The translations under genes were made by a program, and so were the position numbers. A stretch of 64,000 nucleotides of DNA from Schistosoma haematobium (lineage: Eukaryota; Platyhelminthes; Trematoda; Strigeidida; Schistosomatidae): contig NC_067202.1 in the NCBI RefSeq assembly GCF_000699445.3, positions 15,715,924 to 15,779,923 of the forward strand, read 5' to 3'. Below, one piece after another: positions 1 through 57,611 of the stretch (position 1 is the first letter of the stretch; each line of letters begins with the position of its first letter). The notes below the pieces were generated by a model. That model did no database searches. It was given only the letters and a program-made list of their open reading frames with translations, and was not told where the DNA came from.

Positions 1-946
1 GAAGAAATACGTTCAACCGTTTCTTTTAGTTTGATTAATGTACACAGCCTTCTTCTTTGTATTTTCACAGCATAAATTTATCTAATATATATATATAGAA
101 ATCTGGCGAACGTTTTGAGGAATTTAGTTAGTACCCACCCGTATTTACTAGTTCTTACCTAATTCATGTTACTGTAGGGAATTTGTGGAGATTATAGTAT
201 TTCTATTGTCGAAATCACAAACTGATCTATGGTACATCATCATTAAAAACCTTGAAGGACTACACAGATATTTTGTTCAAGTATGAGACTCTTCAACAAT
301 GTGCAGCCATTTAATCCTTGACCAAACATTGATTTTCATCTGTAATTAAGCTACCATCTCTCACCCTATCTTACCCATATATATTCTGTAAATTAATATT
401 ACATAATTTCAATGGTTAAGATCATGAGTCAGTTAAAGCTAGACCATCATGGAAAACCTGGAAGCACTGTACGGCCGTCTCGTCCTACTATGAGACTCCT
501 CAACAGTGCACATCCACGACCTCGCCCTCTGCGAGATTCGAACCCAAGACCTATTGGTTTCGCGCGCGAGCACTTAACCACTAGACCACTGAGCTGGCCG
601 GCATCCACCATTGTCTTCAATGAGTTACTATTTCACAACAGACCTGGTTGAACTCCACTGGTCACTACTTCTCACTAGAACTCCAGGATATAACTCTAGC
701 TTCAACTGACTCATGATCTGAACCATTGAAATTATTGTAATATCCACAAAACCTATCTGATATTAACATTATATATTTCATCAAACGGGAAAATTTACCT
801 CTCCTGACGAAGACCTTGAGCGGTTTTTCAATCAATCAAGTAACTCACTGGTCACTGGCATAGAAAATTGTCAAGGTTTAATACAAACAAACAAATAAAC
901 AAACAGAACACACATATAGTTTCTAGGTACACAATGTATAACTTAC
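1..946. other. AGTPBP1 intron 15 (partial)
   Basis: No coding exon seen. It contains one family-A SINE (404-760); the rest is AT-rich single-copy-like DNA. Confidence 0.7.
404..760 (-). mobile_element. Family-A tRNA-derived SINE with hammerhead remnant
   Basis: The inverted ends ATCATGAGTCAGTTAAAGCT and its reverse-complement-like partner near 700-720 bracket a tRNA-like body whose B box (revcomp of GATTCGAACCCA) and A box (GGTCTAGTGGTTAAG) read on the minus strand. The hammerhead at 464-509 is mutated (CTGA to TTGA, GAAA to GAGA). Confidence 0.8.
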
Positions 947-47481
<46,535 letters not shown>

Positions 47482-48004
47482 AATTATGTTAAGAAGTCAA
47501 ACATTTGGTTGACATCACTCCAAAACTTTGCCACAACTACGACCTAAGACTTTGAAGAACTAAAACAAACTTTTACCTTCTCATGAAGAGAATTACTGAA
47601 CTTTGTTGACTGCAGATAATCAGCTTTAAAAAAATGAAAATAGCATTCTTCAGAGTTTATTACTCTTTAGAGATATAACATATGTAAAATAATGTTTTTA
47701 TAGTATGTCAATGGAATCCGTCGTCAAAATGGTTCAAATGGTTGTGGACAGAATAGAAGAAGCTTTCGCTTAACAGGCTTCCATATCTAGTAGCAGGTGA
47801 TCACCAAATCTTCTAGGCAGGAACCTGGATATGTCAACAATAATAAGGAAAAAGTAATTGGTAAACCATAGTCTGATGCTGTCCTAGGTCCTCAAGAATA
47901 GGTCAAGTTGCCTCTTGAAGGACTCCGGGGAAGTCGCCCGGACCATCTCGGCCGGCAGCGAGTTCCAGCATTTGACAACTCCCAATGAGTAAAAGTAATG
48001 TTGC

Positions 48005-48361
48005 TGTTATGGCTTTATGTTGCTGTCGATTTTTACCCTGTGTTATCGATCGATTACAGTGACACGTAAACACGAACGGACGGCCTAGAGTCTTGATTGG
48101 TCTCACTTTCCTGTCTGTCCTAGCCAGTTGGGTCAAGAACACAAGTCACAGCCTCTAAGATATGAATCATTATATTTCAAACATACTTTGTTTATGTACC
48201 AATCAAGCATACCACATCGTACCATAAAATAGAAAACAACATTTTGTACAATATTCAACAAGTGAACAGATATCGACCAATAGGAAATGTCCATTTAAAG
48301 TCCAAGGACACCATTGGACTTAACATGATAAATATTGGTCTATTCCTCTGCATCCACAACA
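48005..48361 (-). repeat. 3' LTR
   Basis: Direct repeat of 49399-49781. Shared blocks include CAGTTGGGTCAAGAACACAA versus CAGTTGAGTCAAGAACACAA and a long run near the AACA end with few differences. Confidence 0.9.
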
Positions 48362-48417
48362 CCTCCCCTTTTTTTGAAGATCCGGTGTTGATATCCGGAT
48401 TTTGAAATTTTCTGGGT

Positions 48418-49359
48418 TCATCCTCCCCCACGAAATGATGTTGGGTCCTCATATCCCCAAGTTAAAATTAATTTGACTTTATTTAACACGTAATTGTCAC
48501 ATGGAACAGAGAAGTCACTAAAAGTGATTAAGTAGTGTGGACCAACGTCGCTTGATATGAGGTCATCAACGTTCGATTCTTCTGGAACATTATCATAGAA
48601 TTCCTTGAAAATCTCATTTGTGGATAGTTGATCACTGGGATAATTAACATCTATCAAAATTGTATTAAGCTTCTGATCATCATTTGGTGCATCTAACACA
48701 TTTTCTGGTACAAGATGATCTAGATAATAAGATTCGTCAGAATCTCCTGTTGTTGACTGATGAGGACCGTTTGGAGCAGCTCGACTCAGTATACTGCACG
48801 ATTTGTTTCCTGTTTCCTTGTGAGAGGGTACTGTAATTAATTTATGAGCATTTAATGAGAGATCTTCTTCCTGTGAGCTGGGTACATCACTGTCTGTACA
48901 CGTTTCAGGAACAGTGGGATTTGAACCCACGACAGGGAATGTTTCGGAATTTGACATTTCTGGACAACTGAGCGGATCATGAATAACTGTCTCGTTTACA
49001 TCACTGGTCGTCCGGGATCCACAGAGGCTTTTATAAACAGCTTCATATGTCCTGCAGTTGTTTTCCAGCTCAGTCTGCAGATGAGAAATGAACTCACCAA
49101 CTTCTGTTGCATTTCCGAAACATGGAAAATTTACCAACAGTGTGCGTAAATTTTCTAAAAAATTCAACTAGCTAATTTTGAAACACTGCTGTTGTTGCTC
49201 AAGTAGAAGCTGTAATTGGCCGGAAAACGTAGTCATTTTTTTCTTTTCTGCACCAGCAATGAAAATTAACTGTAGGAATAATGACAAATGTTGCTCAAGG
49301 ACGCTGATGATAAATCTGGACTCTGATTGGTCGAAACGATTAGCTTGAATCTCGTCCAA
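48418..49359 (-). CDS. Gag-like protein of the nested LTR element, with one stop
   Basis: Two contiguous frames, 49359-49168 (LYLQ-free coiled start with FSGQLQLLLEQQQQCFKIS) and 49167-48418 (NFLENLRTLLVNFPCFGNAT), are separated by a TAG in frame. The N-terminal helical part with a Gln run and the acidic Ser-rich remainder fit a Gag-type protein; no zinc knuckle or protease is seen. Assignment as Gag is by position after the 5' LTR. Confidence 0.55.
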
Positions 49360-49398
49360 TTACAAGGTTCAAAATTTTTCTCCACCCCGTCGCCAATT

Positions 49399-49781
49399 GT
49401 TATGGCTTTAGGTTGCCAATTGTTGTAACGTGTGAGACTGCAGGTTTTGATACGCAGCTTTTATATCGATCGATTCGGTGACACGGTTACACGTAGTGGA
49501 CGACCTAGTGCCCTGATTGGCTCTGCTTCGCTGTCTGTCTTAGCCAGTTGAGTCAAGAACACAAGTCACAGCCTCAGAGATATGAACCATTATATTTCAA
49601 ACATACTTTGTTTATATACCAATCAAGCATACCACATCGTACCATAAAATAGAAAACAACATTTTGTACAATATTCAACAAGTGAACAGATATCGACCAA
49701 TAAGAAATGTCCATTTAAAGTCCAAGGACACCATTGGACTTAACATGATAAATATTGGTCTATTCCTCCGCATCCACAACA
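49399..49781 (-). repeat. 5' LTR
   Basis: About 26 bp longer than its partner because of an extra segment near the TGTTATGG end; otherwise highly similar. Confidence 0.9.
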
Positions 49782-52469
49782 GTTGCTATGTTGTGTCTCC
49801 AGTTTCTGGGTGTTAGGTTAGTGTTCGAACTAAGCTTAAGTAGGTGTTTTAGAGGATGTCCAGAAGTGTTGAGAATACTATAAGCCATTAATAGATCACC
49901 TCTAAGTCGCCTATACTCTAATGGGTAAAGGTAAAGTGATTTGAGCCGCTCTTCATAAGGTTTAAATTTGAGTCCTCGAACTGATTTCGTGGCTCGCGGT
50001 CAGATACGTTCCGGAGTGTCCTTATCCTTTTGGAGTGAGAGAGGAAATGCTATGATTCCATACTCTAAATAGGGACGAATAAAACTGTTGAAGGTTATGT
50101 GGAAAGTTCTTCAGTCAAACTGGCCAAAAATGCGTTTCAATTTTACCAGCTCAAGGTTTGCTCGTAAGGCATTTTTGTCACAGTTAGCATAAGACTTTAA
50201 ATCGTAGGGCACCAGGACTCCTAAACCTTTTTCGACTTGAGGTACTACTAGAGAGGAGTTTCCTAGGTTATAACTGTAGTCTGCGACATGTAACGGATGG
50301 AGTACTTTACACTTTGAAGTGTTAAAGGTAAGTCCGTTATCGTCTGCCAAACTTTGAAGTCGAGTCAGATCCTCCTGAAGTGCCTGTATATCGTCTTGAC
50401 TGCGTATCTCTCTCCAAAGTTTAACATCATCGGCAAATAATAATAACTCCGACGTTACCTGTTGAGGAAGACCATTTATGTAGATCAAGAAGAGAAGAGG
50501 TCCTAGTACTGAGCCCTGGGTGACCCCACTAGGACATTCCATAGCCTGAGATAAAGTGAAATTAACCCCAACCCTAAAGTGTCGATTTTTCAGGTATGAA
50601 GTAAGCCAATCGATTAGAGGTTTTCTGATACCTAGTCATTTGAGCTTATTGATAAGACACAAATGGTTGACCTTATCAAAAGCTTTTAAGAAATCTAAGT
50701 AGATGATCTCAACCTTACTCTTGCGATCGAGGATGCTTGTCCATCTGTCCACCGCAGTCAGCAGGTTGGTTATACAAGAGTAGCCCTTCCTGGAACCGTG
50801 CTGTTGGGGACAGTAGACAGTCGTTTAGACTGTCGCACATCGGGGACTCCATGAGTTTTGAAGGTAATGACAGAAGAGCCACCGGCCGATCAGGCAACGT
50901 AAGATTTAGATCCAAGCGATTAGCTATCGCTAATGTATTTTTGCCCGAAACTATGAAGGTGTAACAGCTTAAGTTAGTTTCTTCTATCAATAGCACAAGG
51001 GTTACCTTAAGGCACGAAAAAGGTACTTAAATCTTGCTTTTTATGGGTTTCTAATTGATCTTCAAAGTCGTATCTCTTTTGCAGAGATGCTGAAATGTTT
51101 ATTCCTTGGGATGTCACACTGACAGTTGCATAAATTTGGTAATTAGAAAAAGATATTGACTTTATGTCGGTCACCGATGCATGATGCAAAAAAACTGAGG
51201 GAGCGATTGAAGGAATTCAGACTGAATGGAACGAAACTAGCAAAGAGTATTTAGACCATGTTAATACCTTAGTCTCTCCATATTTAACTACAAGTATTTC
51301 TAGCTTATGGTGATGTGAACTTCTTTATTTATAAGCACTAAAGTACCCATTATAATTCATGGGACCATTGCAGAAAGAAGTTACTTAGTTCTCCTCTAAG
51401 GTCGGTAAAACTTCACATATATAGTGTAGAGAATCTTCGACATACTCCATAAACCCAGACATGAAGAAAATTGTATCTCAACAAGCACATGACGGTCGTA
51501 CACCATCTTTTACGCGTACTTCAGGTCAGAGTTCATCCTGGGCAGAACAAGGCTGAAGTGCTTGCTTTATTCAAGGATTTTTTGTATCCTGTCTTTATGC
51601 ACCTTATGTGCATGAATAAAACCTGTATTTCTAAAATACCATATTATTCAACTACTGATGTTAACGAGGCTAGTCAATAAAAAGTACATAACACTACTTT
51701 GACATACGCTATCGACCCTAGTTAAGTGATAGCAGTTGTGCGATCCCAGGTGTACACATGATTGATAAGTCTAGATCTAATCGCATTTTGAACACTAGTT
51801 CATATATGCTTTCATCCAGTGTTACAAAAGTAGCAAACACACAAAACTCCGAGATCTAGTAATCTATTGACCCAGCAAGTAATACGATTTCTCAATTACT
51901 ATAGATCAGGTGAAGGTTATGAAAATTGGATGGAAATAAATATGATGTCGTGTATATAAGAGAGGTTGTTCGAGACCACATGTGACAACGGCATCTCAGT
52001 ACAGAATAACTTGGATGACTAGAACAAATATTAAACGTAGGTGCGTATCAATACATACCTGTACATGACCATGGACTACTATCAGTAACATTAAATAGCA
52101 GTTAACCACATACGCTATCAGGACTAGACCTTGCTCTTAGTCCTGTCTGTAAAGTATATTGGGATATAAATAAACATAGCACATCTTCGAAAATACCAGG
52201 ATAATGAAAACAGATGCCGTGTTTTCAGCTAATGTTGGAGGGTTGCGGGTAAAACACACATGTCCCTACTTACAGCGCCGAACTAAAATTTTGGACAAAC
52301 AAACAGAGAGGAGTAGGTGGCCATCAACTAGGGAAAATCAATTTTTATCACTTCAAGGATTATATTGAACAAAAACAGAAACCGACGAGTTTATGATCCA
52401 GACACCCCGAAAAGGAATTTACCCTACTCCTACTAACAATCATCACTTGATACAAATATAAATAAGGAT

Positions 52470-52475
52470 TTTATT
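52470..52475 (-). terminator. Polyadenylation signal AATAAA of SMN
   Basis: Canonical AATAAA on the minus strand, 60 bases beyond the SMN stop codon, a normal distance for a short 3' UTR. Confidence 0.65.
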
Positions 52476-52534
52476 GATAATCTGAAGTATTGTGCGAAAA
52501 TATGTGAAGCAGTACACGTTCAGTGTAAAAAAAA

Positions 52535-52724
52535 TTAATAAGAGTTTGCAGCAGGTACAGATGAGGTTGGCTTCAACTTCATAGCATGTGAACGACCAAG
52601 TTGGTAACCTGCTTCATACCAGGAGCGTAGTATAGGCTCAATAGTTGATAAGCCACTTTTCGTGCTATTAAAGATTGGTTGAGAAGGAACAGAAGGTTGA
52701 ACATCACTAGGATGATGACTGTTC
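52535..52724 (-). CDS. SMN1: SMN last exon: YG box and stop
   Basis: It encodes STIEPILRSWYEAGYQLGRS, aligning with the YG box SMLISWYMSGYHTGYYMG, and ends after a short Pro/Ser tail. The acceptor is CATGTAG. In the box the W-Y-x-x-G-Y-x-x-G core is kept, but the last Y-x-G step is lost. Confidence 0.87.
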
Positions 52725-54350
52725 CTACATGAGTGAAAACAGAGAATTGTAAAATTGTATAACAAACGTTTCAAAATAATTTAAACATATGATAACTCTA
52801 TAATCCAAGTATACACTAAACCGTAGGATTTGAGATAACTTTACTAAGTGAACGTGAAAAAAATATTTCGTTTCAGAAAAGCATGACAATGCGACTATTA
52901 CATTTTTCTATGAAACTATTTTTTGTCAAACTAGACAATTGGAAGAGGTGAAGATTTCTTCTCTTCGATCCGTCAAACGAATGTGAATCCTAATCAAAGT
53001 TACAAATACTATTCCTAGGGGTCAGTGACAATAATGCAGATTCGCATATTTTTTAGCCTTTTAATTAGTCTTCAGAAATAATATTTCATATGGTTACTTA
53101 ATTTCCGCTTCGTTTATGGTTGAGATAATGATTTTAAAAGAGCTCAGGATGTGAAACTACAAAATTGTTCCACAGTTGTAAACTTATATTTCTACTTGTT
53201 TGTTTTGATTACTGCTTATCCGTGTACAATATGTTAGCCTGTCGTACGGCATAGGAACTGTGAATTCATTTCTCAGTGTTCGAATCGTCAATATATGAAG
53301 GTGACATGATATAATTAGTTGAAACTGATGAAAAGACCACTGATTTTATAGCAACATTCTTCGCGAGAATATCTAAGTTGAAAAAGATTGTCACACAACA
53401 CAGAACACAAAAGTAGCACTGGGGAAAACTGAATTTCAACTTCATTAGTTAGCTTTCTCATTAAGCTTGATATGGTGTGCGCTAATGAATTGATCAACAA
53501 GTTGTGGTCAAAATGTAGTTCTGACTAATAAGAAAGTCCTTGATAGTTTTTGCTTTAGATTACCACACTAGAATTTGCCACTATCTGATCGGTCACCATT
53601 TCTGACAAACAGTTTGTCACCGTCACTTCTGGTAAACAGAAGACAATAAAATTGGCTGACACAGGTATATTATGGAAGAGGAAAATGCCCACGGAATGTT
53701 ATCGTGGAAACTAGGCACTTGTGACTAATACATGATTTCAGTAAGGGTTTATATGCCAGAGAGTATTTCTCTGAGCAATGATGTCTATCAGCACTTATGC
53801 TGTTGGTCACAAATCTAATTTGAAAGCACTAGTTAGAACTCTGAAAAATTCAAAACCATGTCTACAAGTTTCAATCAATATCTTAATAATGTGCAAATTG
53901 ACATTAGAAATAGGTCGTTATTTACTATATGAAATACAATAGAACTTGTTTGGGTGAGCCCTATATTTAGTTCAGTGAAATAGGTGTTTCTTTAAACAGT
54001 TATCGAAAGGTTGGCAAAAGTTAATTTGAATATAAAATACAATAATTGGTTGAACGAAATAGAGATTTGCACAAAATACCTTGGTGAAGCCAAATTAGAA
54101 AATAATTGAGGCGGAGGTTTTAAACACGGCGGAATCCACTGGAAGTCACAAACTGGATTGCTATTGACAATGAGTGGTTGAATATTCGCTAAGCCGACAT
54201 TTTCTCCATGAATATCTTTAGTATGGTGTACCTGGATGACGAAAATACACAACGATAGTCTTCCATGTTGGTTCTTTCGTTTTGTTTTATTCAAATTTAT
54301 CAATCACAAAATCTGTATGCAATATTAAAGCTTCTTAACTTACGGAATCG

Positions 54351-54389
<39 letters not shown>

Positions 54390-55529
54390 GGTATTTATGT
54401 ACCAGCCAAATGATAAGTGCACGCTATTGGCTAAGATTCGGCTTCATTTTCTTATGAAGCTTAAATGTTTAAGAGATAATTATGTACAGAATTGTAGAAA
54501 ACTGTTGTTATGCGATGTCCGATCCTGAAACTGATGCACAGGCATTCTGCACGCAAGCCCAGCTGACCATCAGAGTCGGGCACGAGACATGTCATTGGTT
54601 AAATATGACGCAAACTTCCACACGACATATATGTGTATGAGTCTTTGTGTAGGTACATTTGGTGTCGCTGTCAAGAAGGAGGGGGAAGGGTGCTGTTCCG
54701 CAGACGCCGTTGTGGGCCTGGATCTAAGGTACCAGTTTGGGCGGTCAGGTGCGGAGAAGTGACGTCGTGTGGAGTGTTCTGGCGGGGCGGCGTTGGTTGT
54801 GACGGGTGCTGTCGACGTAGACGTGCGGCTGTCGGGTGGACATTGAATGTAGATGGCTGAACAGGTCGCTGGAGGGGAGGCGTTGAACGTCCTAAGTGCC
54901 GGGTGGATATCGGATGTAGATACCCCGGCAGGTCGACGGAGCTATAAAAGTCAGAGCGCCGCAGACTCGAAATTTTGACGGCGAGCGTGGCACAGACTGC
55001 AGAAAAGAGGGATGTGGCACGGTGAGCAGAACCAGTGCAAGAACGAATGTTTTAAAGGGAGGACGAGTGTGGTATGAGCTACTTACATCCTCATAAGTAG
55101 TATATAACGATGGTCAATAATAGAATATATTTCAGTAGAAGATCCAGAAGGAAAGAACGGGAACAGAAAGCATATATATACGGCAAAATATGATTAAACG
55201 AAACGTAACAGACCTTCGATTTATTACACGTACTGGATGAATTTTTATTTAAATTTTTATGGAAATTGCCACTGATTCCATAAGACTTGTGTTTTGCATT
55301 TTTATCCAGTTCTCTTGTTAATTTATCCTAAAAAAAATAAAATAAATATGAAAAATACCAAAACAATTTAAAGATGAATTTGCATCTTTAAAAAAGTGAT
55401 CAAGTCAGTTGTAATCAACTAAAGCCTAATACAAGTGTTGTATATATCCACTTAAGTTTCCGTACTACATTAGCTCAACAACAAAATTGACAACATGAAT
55501 AGCAAAAGAGTAGAAATAATGGAGTAACG

Positions 55530-55581
<52 letters not shown>

Positions 55582-57598
55582 GAAGAAGAAGAAGAAGAAG
55601 AAGAAGGACTAAACAGTGAGAATAAAGTTTGGAAAGAAGGTATGAATGAAGAAATAGCAGAAATCAATCAATCTAGCGTGACTCTGAACAAATGATTTGT
55701 ATTTACCTACAAGAATCAGTTCAATAATCAATCACTTGATACATCTAAGTCATGTTATGATTTATAATATTCGTGTTTTAGGGGTTGATTATTGATTCAT
55801 CGACTCCAATACAAGGCAAAAAAAGGTTAGAGAATCGTGAACCAATTTCAGAACTCAGTTGTTCGCGCTGTAAACGGATTCCAAATAGCGTTTTCGTCAT
55901 GTGATATTAGACAGTGGATCATAACAATAAGACCAAGTTGTTGATAAATCAAATTAAACTTTTAACCATTTGACAACCTAAACAGAATTCTATCAGCTAA
56001 GTAATATGTGATGCGATCATACTATGTGAACTAGTTCAAGTTCAACAATAAAATTCATCAATTATATTTGGTCATTTACCAATGATGATACATCCTTATT
56101 CGAATCAAAGTAACACCTAATCGTTTTGAATCACACGTTTCATTTGTTTTGCAAAAAGATTACAATGATATTCAATTTAGATTTTAAAAGATGTCTGTAA
56201 TTTGAAAAAACATATATAAGTATACTGATGACTGAAGGGTGAAAGCATTCGGTTTTTAACTATTAGACTGTAGGTTTTGTTGGGAATGTTAAATTATTTG
56301 ATTTTACTTATTTAAACACATAAGCATTAGTACAACGAGGCATCAAACAGACATGCGCCACATAAGTCATTCGATTTGTGTGTGGGATATGATACTGCTT
56401 GGATGCCCAGACCGAAGTAGGTGGCTTTCTTAAAGGACCACACCCAGAGCCTTTAACCTAAAGGTCTAACCCACAAGGAAATGGAACAACGTCACGAGAT
56501 GCAGTCCCATGGCAGCCAGTGATTAACAATAGGTTCGAACACCATTTTTCCCTTCAAGATACTGGATTCCATGTGCACCAGTGGTTTGAAAAGAGGGATT
56601 TCCAAATTCCCTAGGTGGATTCTCCATATCCACCAATCCGGTTGAAGCCTCTGTCAAACATTCGCTTTTCGTCTTCTCTGTTTCGTAAACAACACCCATG
56701 ATGCGAGAAGGCAGTGAGTAGAAATTCCCTGGTAGTGGTTGTATGCACGCGGCCACTTGAGAGCGTTTCGAGAGGGAGAGCTGACTCTCCCTACTCTCGG
56801 CCGTACCAAGGCATTTAGAGGTAGGGATGTTAAATCCCCAGAACTGATTTAATAAATGTCTTAGTTTTGCAATTTTATATTGTAAATTTGAATTTCTCGT
56901 TTTCGCGTCAAAGGCACCCGTTTTCACCTTCATGTAGTATTTCCCACTTGAGAGGACTTGAAATGTCATTGGTTCGTTGTCTCTTTTAATATGCTATTTT
57001 GTATCGTTTCCCTAGGACATTTTTATGCTGTATATATACGCTTGAGTTGTGCTTGTTGTTGTCGTTCGTGCTCCTGGCTGCTTGTGGAATATATTTCCCT
57101 ATTCTGAACTCGAACTTCTCTCTCTAGTCAGCGGGACTGGGGCATATTGGAATAATTAGCTGATTTGATAATTGTCACTGAGTATTCGTTCTGTCGCAAA
57201 TTAAGAGAACTCGTGATTACATCAATCATAGCAGGTTTGAGTTCCACTCTACTCTACCCATATCAGTTTAGGCAAATGAGGTAGCATTGCTAGACTTAAA
57301 ACAACCGAGATTAAGTCCCTCGAAGGTCCAAATATACAAACATGTACTTGATGAATAAATTCCATAGGTAATGCAGTATTATCCTGACAACAAAAAAACG
57401 TGATTGGAAATAAACAACTCTGTGAAAAACATGTCGTCAATATAAAAATGGAAAATTGTTTACCTGAACAAGAGACTCAATTCTATCATATTCAGCAATT
57501 AAATCTTTATCGTCCCAACATGCTTCGTCGTCTGAATTAACATCAACTAATGGCCAGATCTGCTTATTACTGACGTTGGGAGAATCCATGAAGACCAT
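52535..57598 (-). CDS. SMN1: Survival motor neuron protein (SMN), no Tudor exon found
   Basis: SMN is the core of the complex that loads Sm rings onto spliceosomal snRNAs in the cytoplasm and concentrates in Cajal bodies. Exons on minus: 57598-57464, (57383-57258 as a possible cassette), 55327-55214, 54231-54080, 52724-52535. Phases agree with or without the cassette, giving 196 or 238 residues. The N-terminus has DDEACWDDKDLIAEYD, like the Gemin2-binding DDSDIWDDTALIKAYD of human SMN. The middle is short and basic (KAKHKS-type), then Pro-rich (WIPPCLKPPPQ). The C-terminus has ILRSWYEAGYQLGRSHA, the oligomerising YG box. No Tudor domain was seen in any frame of the introns. A second in-frame ATG lies at 57589. 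An AATAAA lies 60 bp past the stop. Confidence 0.85.
52725..54079. other. SMN intron 3
   Basis: No Tudor-type frame and no repeat recognised. Confidence 0.55.
54080..54231 (-). CDS. SMN1: SMN exon 3: proline-rich region
   Basis: It encodes FQWIPPCLKPPPQLFSNLA, corresponding to the proline-rich profilin-binding region of SMN. Acceptor CATCCAG, donor GTATTT. Phase 2 out matches the single carried base of the last exon. Confidence 0.8.
54353..54386. repeat. (AT)n microsatellite
   Basis: About 17 AT units. Confidence 0.95.
54540..55200 (-). repeat. GC-rich retroelement fragment plus family-F end in SMN intron
   Basis: The reverse complement of 54980-55060 (CCTCCCTTTAAAACATTCGT, TCTTTTCTGCAGTCTGTGCC) matches 38240-38330, and 55070-55200 matches family F. 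The segment is far richer in G, C and CpG than its surroundings. A TATAAAAG at 54943-54950 on plus looks promoter-like but is not kept in the other copy. Confidence 0.65.
55214..55327 (-). CDS. SMN1: SMN exon 2: basic linker
   Basis: 38 codons (DKLTRELDKNAKHKSYGISG then NKNSSSTCNKSK), phase 0 at both ends, with a TTTTTTTAG acceptor. The donor GTCTGT is weak. It corresponds in position to the lysine-rich stretch of human SMN. Assigned by order, strand and phase. Confidence 0.7.
55529..55606. repeat. (ATA)n/(GAA)n triplet tract
   Basis: About 17 ATA units followed by about 8 AGA/GAA units, in an SMN intron. Confidence 0.95.
56300..56822 (-). repeat. Family-C repeat, near full length
   Basis: TTATTTAAACACATAAGCAT tail at the left to CGGCCGTACCAAGGCATTTA at the right; abuts the family-E repeat. 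Confidence 0.72.
56823..57215 (+). repeat. Family-E LTR-like repeat
   Basis: TGTTAAATCCCCAGAACTG start, TATGCTGTATATATACGC TATA-like block, close match to 8225-8660. Confidence 0.6.
57258..57383 (-). CDS. Putative in-frame cassette exon in SMN
   Basis: 42 open codons between a polypyrimidine-CAG acceptor and a GTAGAG donor, 80 bp downstream of SMN exon 1 and in phase 0 on both sides. It would add a hydrophobic segment (FIHQVHVCIFGPSRDL then VVLSLAMLPHLP) that I do not recognise and that is not Tudor-like. It could be an alternative exon, a remnant of another gene, or chance. Confidence 0.4.
57464..57598 (-). CDS. SMN1: SMN exon 1: Gemin2-binding motif
   Basis: 45 codons from the first ATG (57598); a second in-frame ATG at 57589 is equally possible. 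A CATTTCAG acceptor lies just upstream (57611-57612), fitting either a 5' UTR exon or spliced-leader addition. ACWDDKDLIAEYD is diagnostic. Donor GTAAAC. Confidence 0.87.
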
Positions 57599-57611
57599 TA
57601 ACAAAAACGAC

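Larger units (their letters stand above)
48005..49781 (-). mobile_element. Gag-only LTR retrotransposon nested in CR1
   Basis: Two LTRs of 357 and 383 bp (48005-48361, 49399-49781) begin TGTT and end AACA. The internal part is only about 1 kb. The 5-bp duplication GTTGC (48000-48004 and 49782-49786) flanks it exactly, within the CR1 sequence. There is no pol, so it must rely on another element for movement. Confidence 0.9.
47690..50996 (-). mobile_element. CR1-type (SR1-like) retrotransposon, 5'-truncated, interrupted
   Basis: It encodes DLNLTLPDRPVALLSLPSKL, YLDFLKAFDKVNHL, ECPSGVTQGSVLGPLLFLIY, ELLLFADDVKLWR (catalytic FADD box intact) and LTFNTSKCKVLH. The frame has stops and shifts. The 3' part continues at 47690-48004 after the inserted LTR element. 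RT motif style (QGSVLGPLLF) is that of CR1/SR1. Confidence 0.82.
47482..52469. other. Intergenic region between SMN and AGTPBP1
   Basis: About 5 kb. 47690-50996 is a CR1 copy with an LTR element inside it. Only about 200 bp separate the CR1 3' end from the AGTPBP1 start, so its promoter or 5' UTR must lie there or farther upstream. 51000-52470 shows no recognised gene. Confidence 0.6.
55328..57257. other. SMN intron between cassette and exon 2
   Basis: Mostly repeats (triplet tract, families C and E). 55620-56290 shows nothing recognisable. Confidence 0.6.

Noticed and set aside
53315..53500. Minus-strand frame considered as a missing SMN Tudor exon
   Set aside because: No Tudor pattern (aromatic cage, W-x-x-G-x-x-C) and no suitable splice sites in phase.
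54633..54860. Plus-strand Cys/Gly/Arg-rich open frame
   Set aside because: It lies in the GC-rich repeat segment, where long frames arise by composition; no motif and no matching frame in the other copy.
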